The notes: a model not told the origin generated them from the letters alone. A DNA stretch of 64,000 nt from Sycobia sp. Sy_11 (GCA_018907035.1 JACCIC010000215.1:620001-684000); one strand, 5' to 3'; shown: positions 10,660 through 22,504, numbered from the stretch's first letter. Numbers and translations are program-made.

Positions 10660-11645
10660 ATTACGAATTTAGGAAAAACTGTGTACATATTCTTTTAACT
10701 CATTATTATTAAAATTATGTGGCAATATTATATCATGAACATTTATAATCTCATGATTCTTTTGCATGGCAGTTGGTAAATGAAAATCACATGAATATTT
10801 TTTACTAAGATCACAATATTTTAAATTTCAATAAGACCTTTACTAAATATTTCATTTGAAAAATTAATGTCGACTAGTTTAATATAAAATATCTTGATAA
10901 AAGTGCTTCTGGACCATTTCTGCATGTGGTTGAGGTGGATGACAAAATACTAATAAAATTGTAAATAATTCTTTTCAGTTAGACGAAGACTGGTATAATA
11001 AAGCACCGAACTGAGTATCCTTCCAATGGCTATCATTTTCTACTGAGCAAAGCGCAATATACGCAGTTTGGAATGCCTATTGTAGAGCACTATTAACAGT
11101 CTTTAAGTCATGAAATGAGAGAGGGCCTTTAATATTTTACAATAAAAGGCGCAAATAAAAGCATTCACTTTGATTTGGATGAATAATATATATTCTACCA
11201 TCTTCTAATAAATTAATTGCCTCCTCAAATATAATAACTAGGTACTTAAGGATACAGAAATGTTTTAGCAAATTCATCTGAGCGATAAAGATCAAAAAAT
11301 GCTGTTAATTTAATTTGCTGAGGAACATTAAGTACATGTTGCATATTTTCTTCAGTGAATTAAACACTTAAATGGTTTTCTAAATGAACTGCTAAAGGAA
11401 CGAAAGTTGGATATCAGACATATCAACAATTCTTAGTAAGCCTCCAATGAGTATATGTATCGACCATTAAGATACTGATTTAATTCGTCCTTTTCATTTT
11501 CAACAGAAATAGTAGCTTGATCAAAACCTTTGCTAATATATTTGCATATATGTCGCATAGTTTGCACGCAATTACAAAACTCAACGTTCATATGCGCATT
11601 AAAACAATGTAAGTGCAGTGGGCTGTATAGAATAATTCATCTACT
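10660..11645 (-). pseudogene. Helitron Rep-associated region, degenerate
   Basis: Stop-ridden minus-strand frames retain long stretches of the Helitron protein between Rep and helicase: FNAHMNVEFCNCVQTMRHIC and KYISKGFDQAT (about 11500-11625), LNQYLNGRYIYSLEAY, AVHLEN, LTAFFDLYRSDEFAKTF (about 11270-11320), SECFYLRLLL, GPLSFHDLKTVNSALQ and VENDSHWKDT (about 11000-11140). In relatives this part links the HUH nickase to the helicase. The HUH motif itself was not found. Confidence 0.8.
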
Positions 11646-11785
11646 GTCTATATTAATTTAGTTAGCTCGCATATTAAAAGCTGCTGTTAAACAGTATTTA
11701 CAGTTTCGTATTTACAGACTTCGTCTGTGGTAAGTCGGATAATCATCATCTGAATTTCGAGTATCAGAAATAAATATTTCTGATA

Positions 11786-11858
<73 letters not shown>

Positions 11859-12239
11859 ACTCTCTCTCTCGAGGATATTTTTTGGAACATTTTCCATTCA
11901 TTATACCTGGCAATGACCTATTAATATCTCCGCATGGACCGTGACATATGTGTCTGCATACCATTGCATAAAGTGACTTCTGACAAAAAAACTATTTCTC
12001 AATTGATATTGTTTGTCTAAAATAAATATTTAATTATCTTCTATCTTCATAAATATTTGGAACAAAAAAAATCTTTGATAGTTTATTTATATTAATTATA
12101 TTTTTACATATTTTAAATAAATAAATTTTGTTCTTCTTTTTAAATATTTATTTAAAATAATCAAATATTTAATATATAACACTTTATTTTGTAATGCATA
12201 TTTACTACTTTATTTTGTAAGTATTTACTACTAATGCAT
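11646..12239. other. AT-rich flank with (CT)n tract
   Basis: A CT microsatellite lies at 11789-11855 with a short continuation to 11870. The rest is AT-rich with no recognised gene. A short direct repeat (atttactactttattttgtaa / tatttactactaatgca) lies at 12190-12238, just outside the gypsy-2 LTR. Confidence 0.6.
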
Positions 12240-13166
12240 TGTAACAGGGTGCCAGATAACCAAGGTACTAAATATGACCTTGGTATATTTCTTCTAGATA
12301 AACTAGAATATAGAACTAGATATATATCTAGTCCTATTACTTTGGATATAAATAAGAATAATTGAAATACTTACTGTCGCCAAACTCTAACTTACTTTGA
12401 CTCGAAGAAATTAATTATTATATTTTTAATTTATAAATAATTATAAAATTATTACAAATTATAATTCTTATTACTAGAATTATCTGATCACTCCGTAGGT
12501 GTCAGAAATATATTTGGTTATATCTAAGTCGCGACATTTGTTTCAGTCTGCTTGTGCACAAGCTATTTATTATAGGTTAGCTTATGTACGTGCAATTCCC
12601 GCTTGAATCAACGATCACGTACACAAGTGAACGTGAATATACGCGCGTTATAGAATTTTCAATTTATGAAATACAATTAAATTCGTTTTTTATTTACTGT
12701 AGCTAGTTACTCATATAGCAACTAGCCGGTGCCGATTAATTTGAATCATGTGTTGATCGAACTATAATAAGACATGAGATCCACGAATTATCAATTTAAA
12801 TATATTGAATTCTGGAATTCTCATCAAATCACCAGTAATATGAAAACTCGGCGATTCTTCACAACAACAGAACATCAACAGAAAAGCAAAAAGAAAAATC
12901 TGAAAATTAGAATATTTCTCCTAAAGCAGTAAGGCATACAACACTGGAACTAGTCAATAATTAAGATTTTTATAAATAATGAAAAAGAAAATCAAAATAA
13001 TATATATGTATATCTCTCTGTATTAGCGATAAGGCGAAAATTCAATTTTCTTACATCTCCACTCTCTGATATTTGCTGAAGTTAGAGAGAGAGACAATAG
13101 CCGGTCATCTGTCTCTGTTTACTTCGTGAACGAACGCTATCAGTATATACATCGGTGGTCGTTACA
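12240..13166 (-). repeat. 3' LTR of gypsy-2, 927 bp
   Basis: In element orientation it begins TGTAACGACCACC at 13166 and ends CACCCTGTTACA at 12240. The termini TGTAAC/GTTACA form the usual short inverted repeat. A polypurine tract lies immediately upstream. Polyadenylation-like AATAAA strings occur inside. Confidence 0.8.
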
Positions 13167-13177
13167 TCCCCTCTTCC
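13167..13177 (-). promoter_or_regulatory. Polypurine tract of gypsy-2
   Basis: The minus strand reads GGAAGAGGGGA directly before the TGTAAC start of the LTR. This is the expected plus-strand DNA primer site in LTR retrotransposons. Confidence 0.75.
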
Positions 13178-13356
13178 AGACGTTACTACTCCTCCTGGAG
13201 ATTGGGAACTTGATTTTGGAAAATATCTTTATCGTAGAGATGTCCAATCCTGAAAGGGTAAAAAAAATATGGGGGAAAACTGAATGAATGAACGGCCAGC
13301 CTTTATAAAAATGCAAAAATAATATTATTTTATTTTATTATTAATATATAAATATT

Positions 13357-14540
13357 TTATTGTTCCTTTTCGGAATAGAAGACAATCTTCCTGGTGTGTC
13401 CTACCAAGTTACACGTTCGGGTATTTCTTACCCCCGGATGGCCGCACACATAACAGAACCGGGGTTTTTCGGTCCCCGGCGCATTTGGAATAGGTTGCAT
13501 TAACTTCTTCTGCGCAGACATTGGATCCGGTCTCTCCGATTGAGGCCGACTTGAGTCCCCACGGTTTCCATTTGTTCTTCTGGATCGAAAATGCATCCTG
13601 TCTTGACCGTATTCATGGATCCTCCGACTGGTCGACCTTCTTCTCGAATCCGCTCGATAGGAAGGTAGACCAGCTTGTGAATAGCCTACCTGGATTGTTG
13701 AACTAGGCGGGGCGGCGTCATTGTTCGACAAGAAGCCCACCTTTTTAGTATGAGTGCTTACATCAACTCGTATTTCGAGAGGACTTGCTTGCAGGATTTT
13801 ATTCATCTTCCTCTTCTTTTCCTGCAGGTTCTGTCTTGTCCATCTTATCTGTTTCTTCAATGGCTTCATTCACCCGCCGAAATGATGCCTCAGTTAGCTG
13901 GTATATCTTAATTGCTATAGCCAGCTGTTCCGTCCGTATCTTTCGCTCTTTTTTGGCCCGTTCGAGTCGATAATTTTGAAAAGCTTCTAACTCTTCCCTC
14001 TTCTTCGTCGTCATCGACCAACAATCGGCCGAAGCTCTCGGGTCACCTGGGATGTTCTGCATTTTATCCCAGGTCTGAAAAACTTCTTTTTCCAGGGCCC
14101 GGGCTTTGGAGAATGCCTCTTTCATTAACTTTTTTCTACTTAAATACCGCTATTTTCGCAGACAGCAATGCCTCCCATTCGCCCTTAAAAACCGTCGCTA
14201 CAGCATATTCTACTTCTGCGCGATCAGGAATGACACCCATAGGTGAAACAACCTGTGGGAACTCCACAGCAGCTGGCAAAGTGACGAATGGTAAGCATTG
14301 CGCGGGGGCCAGGATGTGATCCATCCATGGTTGGAGCAATGGATGGTTAATCGAGGATTCTTTATACAGGTCTATGGGCTGCTCCTCCGATGCAACCTGG
14401 TTACCGGTATGCTTCCTACAAACATTTGTGGAAGAGCAAAAATCCGGCCCATCGGAGCCGACCCCGTATTTCACTCCAGCTAACTTTTCTACCAGATCGA
14501 AGAACTGTTCTGGAGTAGAGTCCAACCTGAAACAGAAAGA
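13357..14540 (-). pseudogene. Gypsy-2 third ORF, zinc-knuckle-like protein
   Basis: Three overlapping minus-strand frames (14525-14136, 14125-13799, 13869-13357) read as one ancestral protein of about 380 residues broken by two frameshifts. The N-terminal part (STPEQFFDLVEKLAGVKYG) matches nothing I know. The middle is a charged, helical, coiled-coil-like stretch rich in Glu and Lys. The C-terminal part is Arg/Ser/Pro-rich and ends with CYVCGHPGVRNTRTC, a Cys/His cluster like a nucleocapsid knuckle. It lies between integrase and the 3' LTR, where env would sit in errantiviruses, but no membrane segment or signal peptide is visible. The function is unknown; RNA binding is inferred from the Cys/His cluster. 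Confidence 0.6.
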
Positions 14541-14595
14541 AAAATATTTTCTATAAATTACGCCTTCATTGGCATCCCACGCCGCTGTTTGGCTA

Positions 14596-16080
14596 CTATC
14601 GTCCCTCGGTAGTTGACTTCTTCGACAGAAATCTTCCCGACGACTCTACGCAATGAATGACTCTATTAGCGTAGCCCCCTTTATCGCACGTTTCGCCCGC
14701 TGGCAATTTATCGAACCTAGATGTCCTCGATTGCTCATCGTCCGCTGACGATCTATCGGCCGTCGCTGTCCGCACGCTCTCTTCGACGGCTGAGGAGATC
14801 CTACCGCTAGGAGAAATCCTTCTTATATCTTCCCGGAACCTATCGACTCGTTTACCTGTTAAGTTGACTTGACGGATTTCCGTCGGCGGTCGGGATCCTC
14901 TACTAGTTGACGGCACAAGTTCTCCTGAAGCATCTTCGTTATTTACTTGAGGTGTCGTTTCCGCTTATTCGACGAATAGCTTCGGGTGTTCAGAATGGAT
15001 TAATTCTTCGATCCGTTCTAGGTCATCGACTAGCTTGTATGTATCTGGGTTTTTTATCTCCATAATTACATACGAACCCACATACGTAGGGACCAACTTG
15101 GGTGTTATTCCTTGGGCGGCAGAAGATAAAACGCGGTTCTTCTTCCATACCTTATCTCCGACTTGATGTGACGAAGGACGACGATGAGCAATATAATACT
15201 TCGCTTGACGCTTGTGTTGCTCTCGCGACTGTGTTTTTGCTGACTCCTGAAGCTCTAAAACTTTCTTAATTTAGCTAACCAGACCTGCCGGTTTTCGCTC
15301 TCAATATTTGCAAACATGGCATTGTCTTGCTCGCGGCGGATGTTCCCGGCGGAATCAGCTCTCGCCCAAGGTTTAACATCACTAGAGTATACTCAGTTGA
15401 AGAATGCGGCGTAATATTGAGAGGGAAGTTCAATTCTACTATCTTCTCATCCCACGAATTGTAGTTTTCACCTACAAACGCCATAATCTGGGTTTTCAGA
15501 GTTCTGTGAACCCTTTCCACTGGGTAAGCATATGAATGATATAGCGGGGTGAATGAATGATGAATATGTACTTCCTTGAGATACTCATCAATGGTTCTAT
15601 TCTTGATCTCCGTGCCGCTGTTCGACAGGTAGACCTCGGGAGCTTCGAATCGTATGATTCGCTGCTTCGAGGCGTTTAGAATTGCTGTTCCATTTGCTTT
15701 ACGGAGCGCTATACACTCAACCTATCGTGTAAGAAGCTCCTGCAGAACTAGAATATATTCACAGCCTGTTTTTCTGCGAAGTAATGGTCCCATTATATCT
15801 CCTGCTACCATCTGTCAAGGTCTATCCAAGACTCACTGATCCATTAAGCCAGTAGGTAACCTCTGTTATACTTTACACTGCTGACATATAAGACAATTTC
15901 TTACATACTCGTCAACTGCCTTATAACAGCCGGACCAGTAGAAATACTTGGTTACTCCAGGGTAAGTTTTCTCCCGTCCCGGATGGCTTGCCGTAGTGAG
16001 ATCATGATACTCTCTTATTAACTCGCGACGTTTCTCTTTAGATACTGAGATTTTCGCGGCATCTGTATTATCAACGACTA
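14596..16080 (-). pseudogene. Gypsy-2 integrase and C-terminal tail
   Basis: Read high to low: an HHCC zinc domain (YHDLTTASHPG ... NCLICQQC, about 15875-16035), then the catalytic core with VAGDIMGPL (first Asp), YLSNSGTEIKNRTIDEYL (DNG changed to SNS, second Asp lost) and YPVERVHRTLKTQI (Glu present, about 15500). The frame 15520-15275 is open. Downstream sequence around 15060-15200 (HQVGDKVWKKN, LVPTYVGSYVI) is the post-core Ty3-type C-terminal domain. It is followed by a Ser/Arg-rich tail (14916-14596). Several stops break the core. Confidence 0.8.
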
Positions 16081-16199
16081 CCTATAAAATTTCATTTTGG
16101 CGGTAGTAATAAAGATGTCGACCAACTATCTTCCACTTAGGATAGTCGTTCGTAGTTTTTCAAACTGTATCTAACCAGTTCAAATACCATTGGTCTTGG

Positions 16200-16800
16200 A
16201 TTATCTCAGCCCAAGTTATTGCAGTACATCTGGTATCATCTACTTCTTCGATCCGAGACAACGCGTCAGGGACTTAATTTAACGCGTCGTTTCGATGTTC
16301 TACCTCGAAATCATATACTTGTAACTTAAGAGCCCATCGTACGCGGCGTCTTGTGAGTGTCGGCATCGTACGGATCCAGCTAAGACTTGAAGGGTCCATT
16401 ACGATGCGGAAGTTGTATCCCTCTATATATGCTTAGAATTTATCCACTACCCACAGAATGGCTAAGAACTCTCTCTTCATGACTGAATAATTCTTTTCCG
16501 CCTGAGATAACGCCCTACTCGTAAACTCCAACACACGTTCCTGCCTATCAATCTTCTGCAGTAAGACTGCACCGACTTCAATGGCCCCTGCATCATTTTG
16601 AATCGTGAATTGCAATTTCAGGACTGGTTGATGAAGGACCAGGGATCTAGCAATCATTGATTTAATTTTCTCGAAGGCTGCTTGCTGTTCCTCAAGCTAC
16701 TCATATCTTTGGTCTTTTCGTGTTAGACTAGTGAGTGGTTCGGTAATTATGTCAAAATGTCTTAAGAACCTCCTGTACTCGAATGAACTGAACCTCGAAT
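16200..16800 (-). pseudogene. Gypsy-2 RNase H with RT remnant
   Basis: The open part (16657-16433) has FTIQNDAGAIEVGAVLLQK, VLEFTSRALSQAEKNYSVMKRE and FLAILWVVDKF, diagnostic of Ty3/gypsy RNase H. It continues through RVRWALKLQVYDFEVEHR and VPDALSRIEEVDD (about 16230-16340). Upstream only the end of RT remains (EPLTSLTRKDQRYE, about 16690-16740). It joins protease sequence within about 60 bp, so the RT palm has been deleted. Confidence 0.8.
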
Positions 16801-16839
16801 GGTAGTGTAACATGACCCGTTACATAAAGAGGAGAATTT

Positions 16840-17130
16840 CCTGGATCTCTGGCACCAACACCAGAAGCAGGATGAAACTCTCGTCCGCAGACTGAGGCGA
16901 GCTGTGGACTAATTTTGCCCATCACTGTGCGTGATGCTTCGGTATCATATAGTCTTCTAATACGGAAGTCTCCGATATGCGAAGGAATCCACCAACGGGC
17001 TTTTTCTGGTCTACCTGTGATCTAACCTGAATCTAACTCTCTGATATTATTTGAGCAAGACGGTCCTGCCTGAATTATCTCTCCCATGGTTGCGGAAAAT
17101 GAGTATGACTGCTTCGCCGCTATTTCTCGG
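16840..17130 (-). pseudogene. Gypsy-2 aspartic protease
   Basis: The minus strand gives IGDFRIRRLYDTEASRTVMGK (active site near 16935-16950) followed by YVTGHVTLPFEVQF. The active site is D-T-E-A instead of D-T-G-A; the Gly-to-Glu change should abolish activity. Upstream stops separate it from gag. Confidence 0.75.
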
Positions 17131-17199
17131 CGAGGACTTTCAATGTGGGTCATGTTCTTGACACTGGAGGGCTGAACTCCTATTTGCCACCGCGGCAAC

Positions 17200-18529
17200 C
17201 AACCCTATCAATTGGTTGGTCTATATCTCAATTCTCCACAGTTATAGCACCTCATCTGCGAATCCCTCTGTAGTCTTGTGTTGCCTAACGAGGTTATAGA
17301 TGACTTAATATCCGCGTTTAATTGTTTAAAATAGTGTTCTAGTCGGGAAGCCGTATATCCTGTACCGTCTCGTATTTTCGAGCTACCTTTGGTGCTGATC
17401 GCGGCCTTGTTTGATCAAAAGATTTAGTAGCCACCACTTTTGGTTTCCTTTGGTTTTGGGGTACCTAGTATGCTACTTCTGGTCAGGTTAGTACCTCTAG
17501 TGGAGGTGGAGATATATACGATTTCTCTACTACAATGGAATCCTCCGCTTCCTTAATGACCTCCACCAGCTCGTCAAAAGTTTGTAGTCTTTCCTGCGAA
17601 CGAGACAGTGTAACTCGGGATAAATATTTGCATGAAGTCGATCTAATCTATCGTCCAATTAAACCCTCGGAATCTATTTATTGAGCATTCAGTTGAGCGC
17701 CGTAAGATACTCTTGGATCGTCTCATCCTAACCTTAAGTGCGCTCGATGGCTTCTCTTCACCAACGCTCTTAATTCTGGCTTAATTCTCGTCCCGTAGAA
17801 ACGTAGAACTGCGTTTTTCAGATGCCACCAGGATGACCATGGTTCAAGCTGATCTGTTACCTAGTAATGGACTTTTGAACAGCTCTAGTGCAGCCAAAAA
17901 GAGTTGCTCTTCGATCAGGTTGGACATATTACTGAACTCCTCAACCCGGTTTAGGAATATTTCAATCGTTTGCGTTCGATCTTTGAAGGAAACATTCCAT
18001 TTTTGGACCACCTTACCTACATCACGATGTATAACAACAGATGAAACATTAGGTGTGTGATCTTGATCACTAGTGCTTGCCCTCGAGGTTCTACTATCCC
18101 TCAATGCTTCCCCCCGCTAACGCCATGTCCTCGTAGAGTGTTTGTTCGTTGAAGGGTTATATGTGGGAGCTCCGGTTGGTTAGAATTATGTATGGTAAAT
18201 GTATCTCTAATATTCACATTACGTGAATTAGGATGCATATCTTGCGGCTCAGTACTCGACCCACGTCCGGGTTGGTGATCAATCTGGCTATTGATAGTAA
18301 CTGTTAACGCTTGAAGCATTGGTTGAATTTCATTTATTTGGTATTGTAATGCCTCCATTGTCAATGCTTCAGATTGATCTCTGCCAGATTGGGGTAAGAT
18401 GATACTGGGTAGGTGCTCTTGTCGTAACGTCACATTTGAAGGTAGGTTCCAATGTTTGATATCCACCTCAGTATCATCTATATACGCGTCAGCTGGACCA
18501 TGTTGCCGCTTCGAGGTATCTAACCTCTC
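17200..18529 (-). pseudogene. gag: Gypsy-2 gag (capsid and degenerate knuckle)
   Basis: The frame 18466-18101 gives a hydrophilic N-terminal part (ALTMEALQYQINEIQPML). The frame 18104-17844 has the retrotransposon gag motif VQKWNVSFKDRTQTIEIFLNRVEEF and LELFKSPLL. Further capsid sequence follows with stops (LSRSQERLQTFDELVEVIKE near 17570). The CCHC knuckle near 17207-17262 reads CYNCGELRYRPTN-stop: His is Tyr and the last Cys codon is TGA. Confidence 0.75.
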
Positions 18530-18895
18530 CTAGATAAGGACATTATCCCTTATAACATCCAGGGGGTGCCTGTCTCCCTCCTCCATCGTTTTATCAATGT
18601 ATAACTGTCCTCGAGTCTTTATTGCTTCTTGTATGAAAAACTTCCTGGCTGATTCGCATTTGATGTATTTAATGCTGGGATCTTCATCTACATCAGCGAT
18701 GAAGTCTTCAGGTACATAGTTATCTTTCAGCCAGTTGCTGAGCCTTTGCATATCTATAAACCTATGCCCATCTTCGCGTAAGCTCAGCTGGAGGAGACAT
18801 TGATCTAGCTCTTCAATGGTTTTGTAAAAACACCAATTTTTCACTTTCTCATCGTGTTGCTTGTTATTGCATTGTATTTTATGTTTTTATTTTCT
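18530..18895 (-). pseudogene. N-terminal extension fused in frame to gypsy-2 gag
   Basis: An open minus-strand frame from about 18890 to a TAG at 18535-18537 continues in the same frame into the gag sequence. It encodes HDEKVKNWCFYKTIEELDQ, then LREDGHRFIDMQRLSNWL and an acidic stretch. The W-x-FY-x-T-x-EELD-x-x-L spacing resembles the WSD/WHIM region of BAZ-type chromatin remodellers. It may be a captured host segment, a flanking host exon, or an unfamiliar gag N-terminus. I cannot choose between these from sequence alone. Confidence 0.4.
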
Positions 18896-18910
18896 GGATG
18901 TTTTCGCTCT

Positions 18911-18974
18911 TTTTACACAACTTTTTACACACTTTTACACACTTTTTACACACTTTTACACACTTTTTACACGC
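18911..18974. repeat. Short TTTTTACACAC tandem array
   Basis: Units of 10-11 bp (ttttacacac or tttttacacac) recur about six times. The unit is not a recognised insect telomere repeat (TTAGG). Confidence 0.8.
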
Positions 18975-20134
18975 AATACAAATTAAAAGAAAACATACGC
19001 AATAAATTAAAAATGAAGAAAAACACAACAACTTCAGATTACTCTGGCCATGGCAACCCATTTAAGCTCCTTTCTCGAAGCTGATCGATCTGTAACTAAA
19101 GCTTCAAATAACAAGATTGTACAAAAGAACAAAATAAACTGTTATATAATAATATAAAAAATATAAAACAATATCTTGGGTCTACAAGTAAGTTTTCAGC
19201 GTTTGTCAAAAGACCAGTGGACCCCGGGCTTCGGTATCTGTCAATATCTTCACAGTCTAAGCGCATAATTTACCTATGGGCACTTAAGGCGCGTGCTCCA
19301 CGGCTCCACACATCAGAGAACTCCACAAAACCAAAAAATCATTTTTCATCATCGAACAAAAAAATTGTAGTTCAAGTAAAAATAATTATATTAAACTGGT
19401 ATGAAAGAAATTAATTCAGTATTTTTAATATATGTATTATATAAATTTATTCATTCAATTGAAAGGGATTAAAAATTGAACTTATTTCGAAACAATTTAA
19501 ACTTAATTGTTTTAATAATTTAATTTCATTTGTGATCTCGTTTAAAACAATCATTGTAAAATAATATTGAAATAAAAATCTCAGCCTGTTAAGTTCTAAA
19601 TTTGGTTTAAAAGGTATATGTCAACATGTTTATGTTGTTTCTGGGTTATCAATGTCCACGCAATTAGTTTCTATTTTTACGAGTTTTGACGTTCAAAATT
19701 GAGACGTTTGCTAAATGCGAACGTCATTTCACTGTGATCTACCGTTCGGTTCATATGTAATACCCTTTTTTTCTTAGCTATACTTAATATTCTATACTGT
19801 TCTTCTTGTAAAGTAATAAAGTTGATTAAAAGAGTTAAAAATGAGTTAAGGGATCGATTGACACAAAGGAGTGCGTCATTACAAAAAGAGCTCTGCCGAG
19901 CGTATATTATACTTAGATAATTAGAAAAAAGCCTTGGAAAGACACGACCTCTGTCTGCTTTTATTGTTGTTGGTGGGCTAGCAACATCTCCAGACTCGGC
20001 TTCAAGAGAAACTCTTCTGAATGAAGTATTTCGTTTGTATTCAGAATGATAATAAGGTTAGCGAATTGAACAATGGTCGCGTTTGTGTACTCGTTTATTT
20101 AGTTCTTATTGTGTATAATACTCTAACACTATGA
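18975..20134. other. AT-rich spacer with a mariner-end fragment
   Basis: No gene recognised. Bases 19183-19235 (acaagtaagttttcagcgttt ... ccagtggaccccgggc) match, with substitutions, the reverse complement of the right terminus of the decayed mariner near 39.64-39.69 kb, so this is probably an orphan end of that family. Confidence 0.5.
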
Positions 20135-21260
20135 TTAGGATTCAGCCACTTGGTTCTCTGTCGTAGTGGACCAAGATATTCCTTTTGTCATCTCTTCCTC
20201 TAGCTTTGGACCAGGATATAAAAATTCGTTTAATGAATCTCCTACTTTATCCTTTTGTGAACCATTAAAGAGAACCCTTATTTTTTTCCTACAATTCTGC
20301 CTAAATACTGGATGATGAGGCAAAAACAATCTGTCATCAACCTCGCAGTCATCTGATGGAAGAAGTTTCATATGCCCAATGTCCACATATTCTTATATAA
20401 AAGCATAGTAAGCGGTGGAAAGTACAGGATGTTGACGAAAACGACGTTCTAGTCGATTCATACGAGTTTCGACAATTTAATCTGAACCTATGAACTTAGG
20501 CTGATTGCAAAAAGGCAGTTTGACTATGAAACGACCATGAGGATTTCAATAATACCTAGTTCTGTAATGATTCCAATATTTTTGTTCTGCAGGGGACATA
20601 TGCTGTTCCTGAGGACTCTCCTCTGATTCCCAGAAGCGACTAATTCCCTCCGAAAGCTGATGATCTATTGTTAGATGATGTACCGTTATTTCTGCGGTAT
20701 TATCGGTTTCTGCTTTCCCGATTACAACACAGCCAAAAACAGACGATAGTACCACCGGATCAGTATGTGAAGATTTAGCTCTACGTATTTCTAGCAAAAG
20801 CACGGCGCCATAAACAGATAAGTTTAGAATGTAATCCACCGTATTTGGTTGTCCAAAGTATGGGTCAGCGAAGTGCAGCCTACGGATGTCGTCCCAATGT
20901 CCAGAAACAAATTTGTCAGTATTTCAGCTCGAATGATTGCATTAGCCATGCCGTTCAAACCCGATTCGGCAATGATTACTGGCTTAAAGTTTAAAGATAA
21001 TATTTTAGCCATTTTTTCAGATATGAAGGATTTTTCGGTGCACTCATCTAATAAGATTCGAGCCGAAGTACGGGCACCTTCTGAGAATTTAAGGACAACT
21101 ACGGCTGTAGCCAACAACGATTGAGAAATCTTTTTATCTGAAGCCGTAAATTGAATCGAAGTTCAGAGACTGGCTTTCGTTTCTTGAAGACTGACAGTTT
21201 CCTTACTGCCGAATTCCTGAAAATGAAGCTTCGTATGATGTTGCTCACCCTAAATGTAAC
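20135..21260 (-). pseudogene. BEL/Pao element relic (gag end, protease, RT start)
   Basis: In minus orientation: a gag zinc-region remnant QHHTKLHF (about 21235), then SLLATAVVVLKFSEGARTSA and RILLDECTEKSFISEKMAKI, the BEL/Pao protease (active-site DSGS changed to DECT, about 21015-21060). Next is DYILNLSVYGAVLL ... EIRR ... VVLSSVFGCVVIG and LSEGISRFWESEE, typical of the region between protease and RT. Then MDIGHMKLLP, FLPHHPVFRQ and IRVLFNGSQK ... SLNEFLYPGPKLEE, the start of BEL RT. The remainder of RT and integrase is absent below 20135. Substitutions and stops make it inactive. Confidence 0.8.
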
Positions 21261-21704
21261 ATATGGCTTTTCAGTCTTTCTCTAATTCACAAATCCGCGT
21301 TACCTTTTTCAGCCATAATATTATTAGTATATGCTCCTGTAATTTACCGATATACTGTGCGTTAAAGATCAAAAAATGGCTGTGCCACTTCGTTGTTTGG
21401 AAGTGTACAAGTCAAGTACGACTTCAACCGCTTCGAAGAGTAATATCAGTAAGCTAAAACCATTTTTGCAAGTCGTTTTAGCTCAACATGCTCACAAGCA
21501 AGTAAAATAAATGTATTTAACAGTACTCTAGAAGCACTCTGACAAGTCGCCCGGAGCTCAGAGGCATGCCTTATTTAGAGTTCTCAGTGTCCAAACTTGA
21601 TTGTGCGTAGATGCCAATTTCGAAACATATAAGACTTGAAACTTACTTTTATAATATAAGCGGTGCGAACAGCACCTAAAGAGATTTCCGAATGCACAGT
21701 TTGT

Positions 21705-21738
<34 letters not shown>

Positions 21739-22060
21739 ATTGCAAAGATAATATTTAAAGTGCTTCGTGAAACTCGCATAAATTATTGTCGGATGCACGC
21801 AAAATATTTTTTATAATTATTATAATTATTATAATATTTTTTCCGAGTGCGAGACATAATTGTATTTTACATAATATAATTATATTGTCTAGTGAATAAT
21901 TATATTAGATATTGCGAAACTGCCGCGCACCGCGAATGTTTACATCTCCATATCGGTAGAGTAAATATGCGTGGTTAAGCCCATTGCTAGTAGTTACATT
22001 TAATTTAATACTACATTTCGATTTCGAAATTACAACTATTGCATATTATTTATATACACA
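21261..22060. other. AT-rich spacer, no gene seen
   Basis: Bases 21261-21460 may be further degenerate BEL gag. The remainder holds a short tatata run near 21715-21735 and TTATAA-rich sequence near 21815-21840. Nothing else is supported. Confidence 0.4.
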
Positions 22061-22061
22061 C

Positions 22062-22107
<46 letters not shown>
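22061..22107. repeat. (AT)n microsatellite
   Basis: About 45 bp of alternating TA directly beside the mariner terminus that follows. Confidence 0.9.
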
Positions 22108-22110
<3 letters not shown>

Positions 22111-22115
22111 GTATA

Positions 22116-22400
22116 TACGAGGTCCGTTTAAAAAGTAACGAGAATTTTTAAGTTTCGCGGATTTGGAGAGTCCACCAGTATACAATTTTTTTTATTATGT
22201 TGACCTTGAAGTACGATAAAATTTTTAGCAATATTCATTACTTACTTTTTAAGTGGCAAACATATTTTTTGAGCTCGGTGATTTTCGTTTGTGAAAAAAA
22301 TGGAGCAAAGTATTTGTATTCAATATGGGTAAAAAATGAAATAAAGTCTAGTGAAGTTTGTAGCACACCAACAACCGATATAAAATCGCATGGGCTCTTT
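22116..22400 (+). mobile_element. Mariner 5' end fragment
   Basis: It begins tatacgaggtccgtttaaaaag, the terminal inverted repeat style of many insect mariners. About 170 bp later a broken coding start follows: ATG GAG CAA ... with a frame change to WVKNEIKSSEVC, matching the N-terminus of irritans-like transposases (MEQ...KNEIKCSEV). The catalytic domain and the right end are missing. Confidence 0.65.
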
Positions 22401-22504
22401 CGAGCCTTGCATTCTGTCCCGTAGCTCTTCCTCAACTCTAAGAGTGTTGTTGATTGACTGAAATTGATGGCGCAGCGCTGCTTTAAAATCAACCAGGGAG
22501 CGTC

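Larger units (their letters stand above)
6530..11645 (-). mobile_element. Helitron relic, interrupted by a Penelope element
   Basis: Conceptual minus-strand translation from 11645 down to 9869, and again from 6885 to 6530, gives a degenerate but collinear Helitron Rep/PIF1-type helicase. The gap between the two parts is exactly the Penelope element plus one target-site copy. Many stops are present. The 5' TC end and the 3' hairpin/CTRR end were not identified. Confidence 0.8.
12240..18895 (-). mobile_element. Gypsy-2: Ty3/gypsy element with 3' LTR and extra ORF
   Basis: In element (minus) orientation: gag, CCHC, protease, RNase H, integrase, spacer, extra ORF, polypurine tract, 3' LTR. Most of RT has been lost between protease and RNase H. 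The matching 5' LTR was not found upstream of gag. Pol is degenerate while the extra ORF remains mostly open. Confidence 0.85.

Noticed and set aside
13521..14556. Several plus-strand frames of about 60 codons
   Set aside because: They are antisense shadows of the gypsy-2 third ORF.
18911..18974. Interstitial telomere repeat
   Set aside because: The unit is TTTTTACACAC, not TTAGG or TTGCA-type insect telomere repeats.
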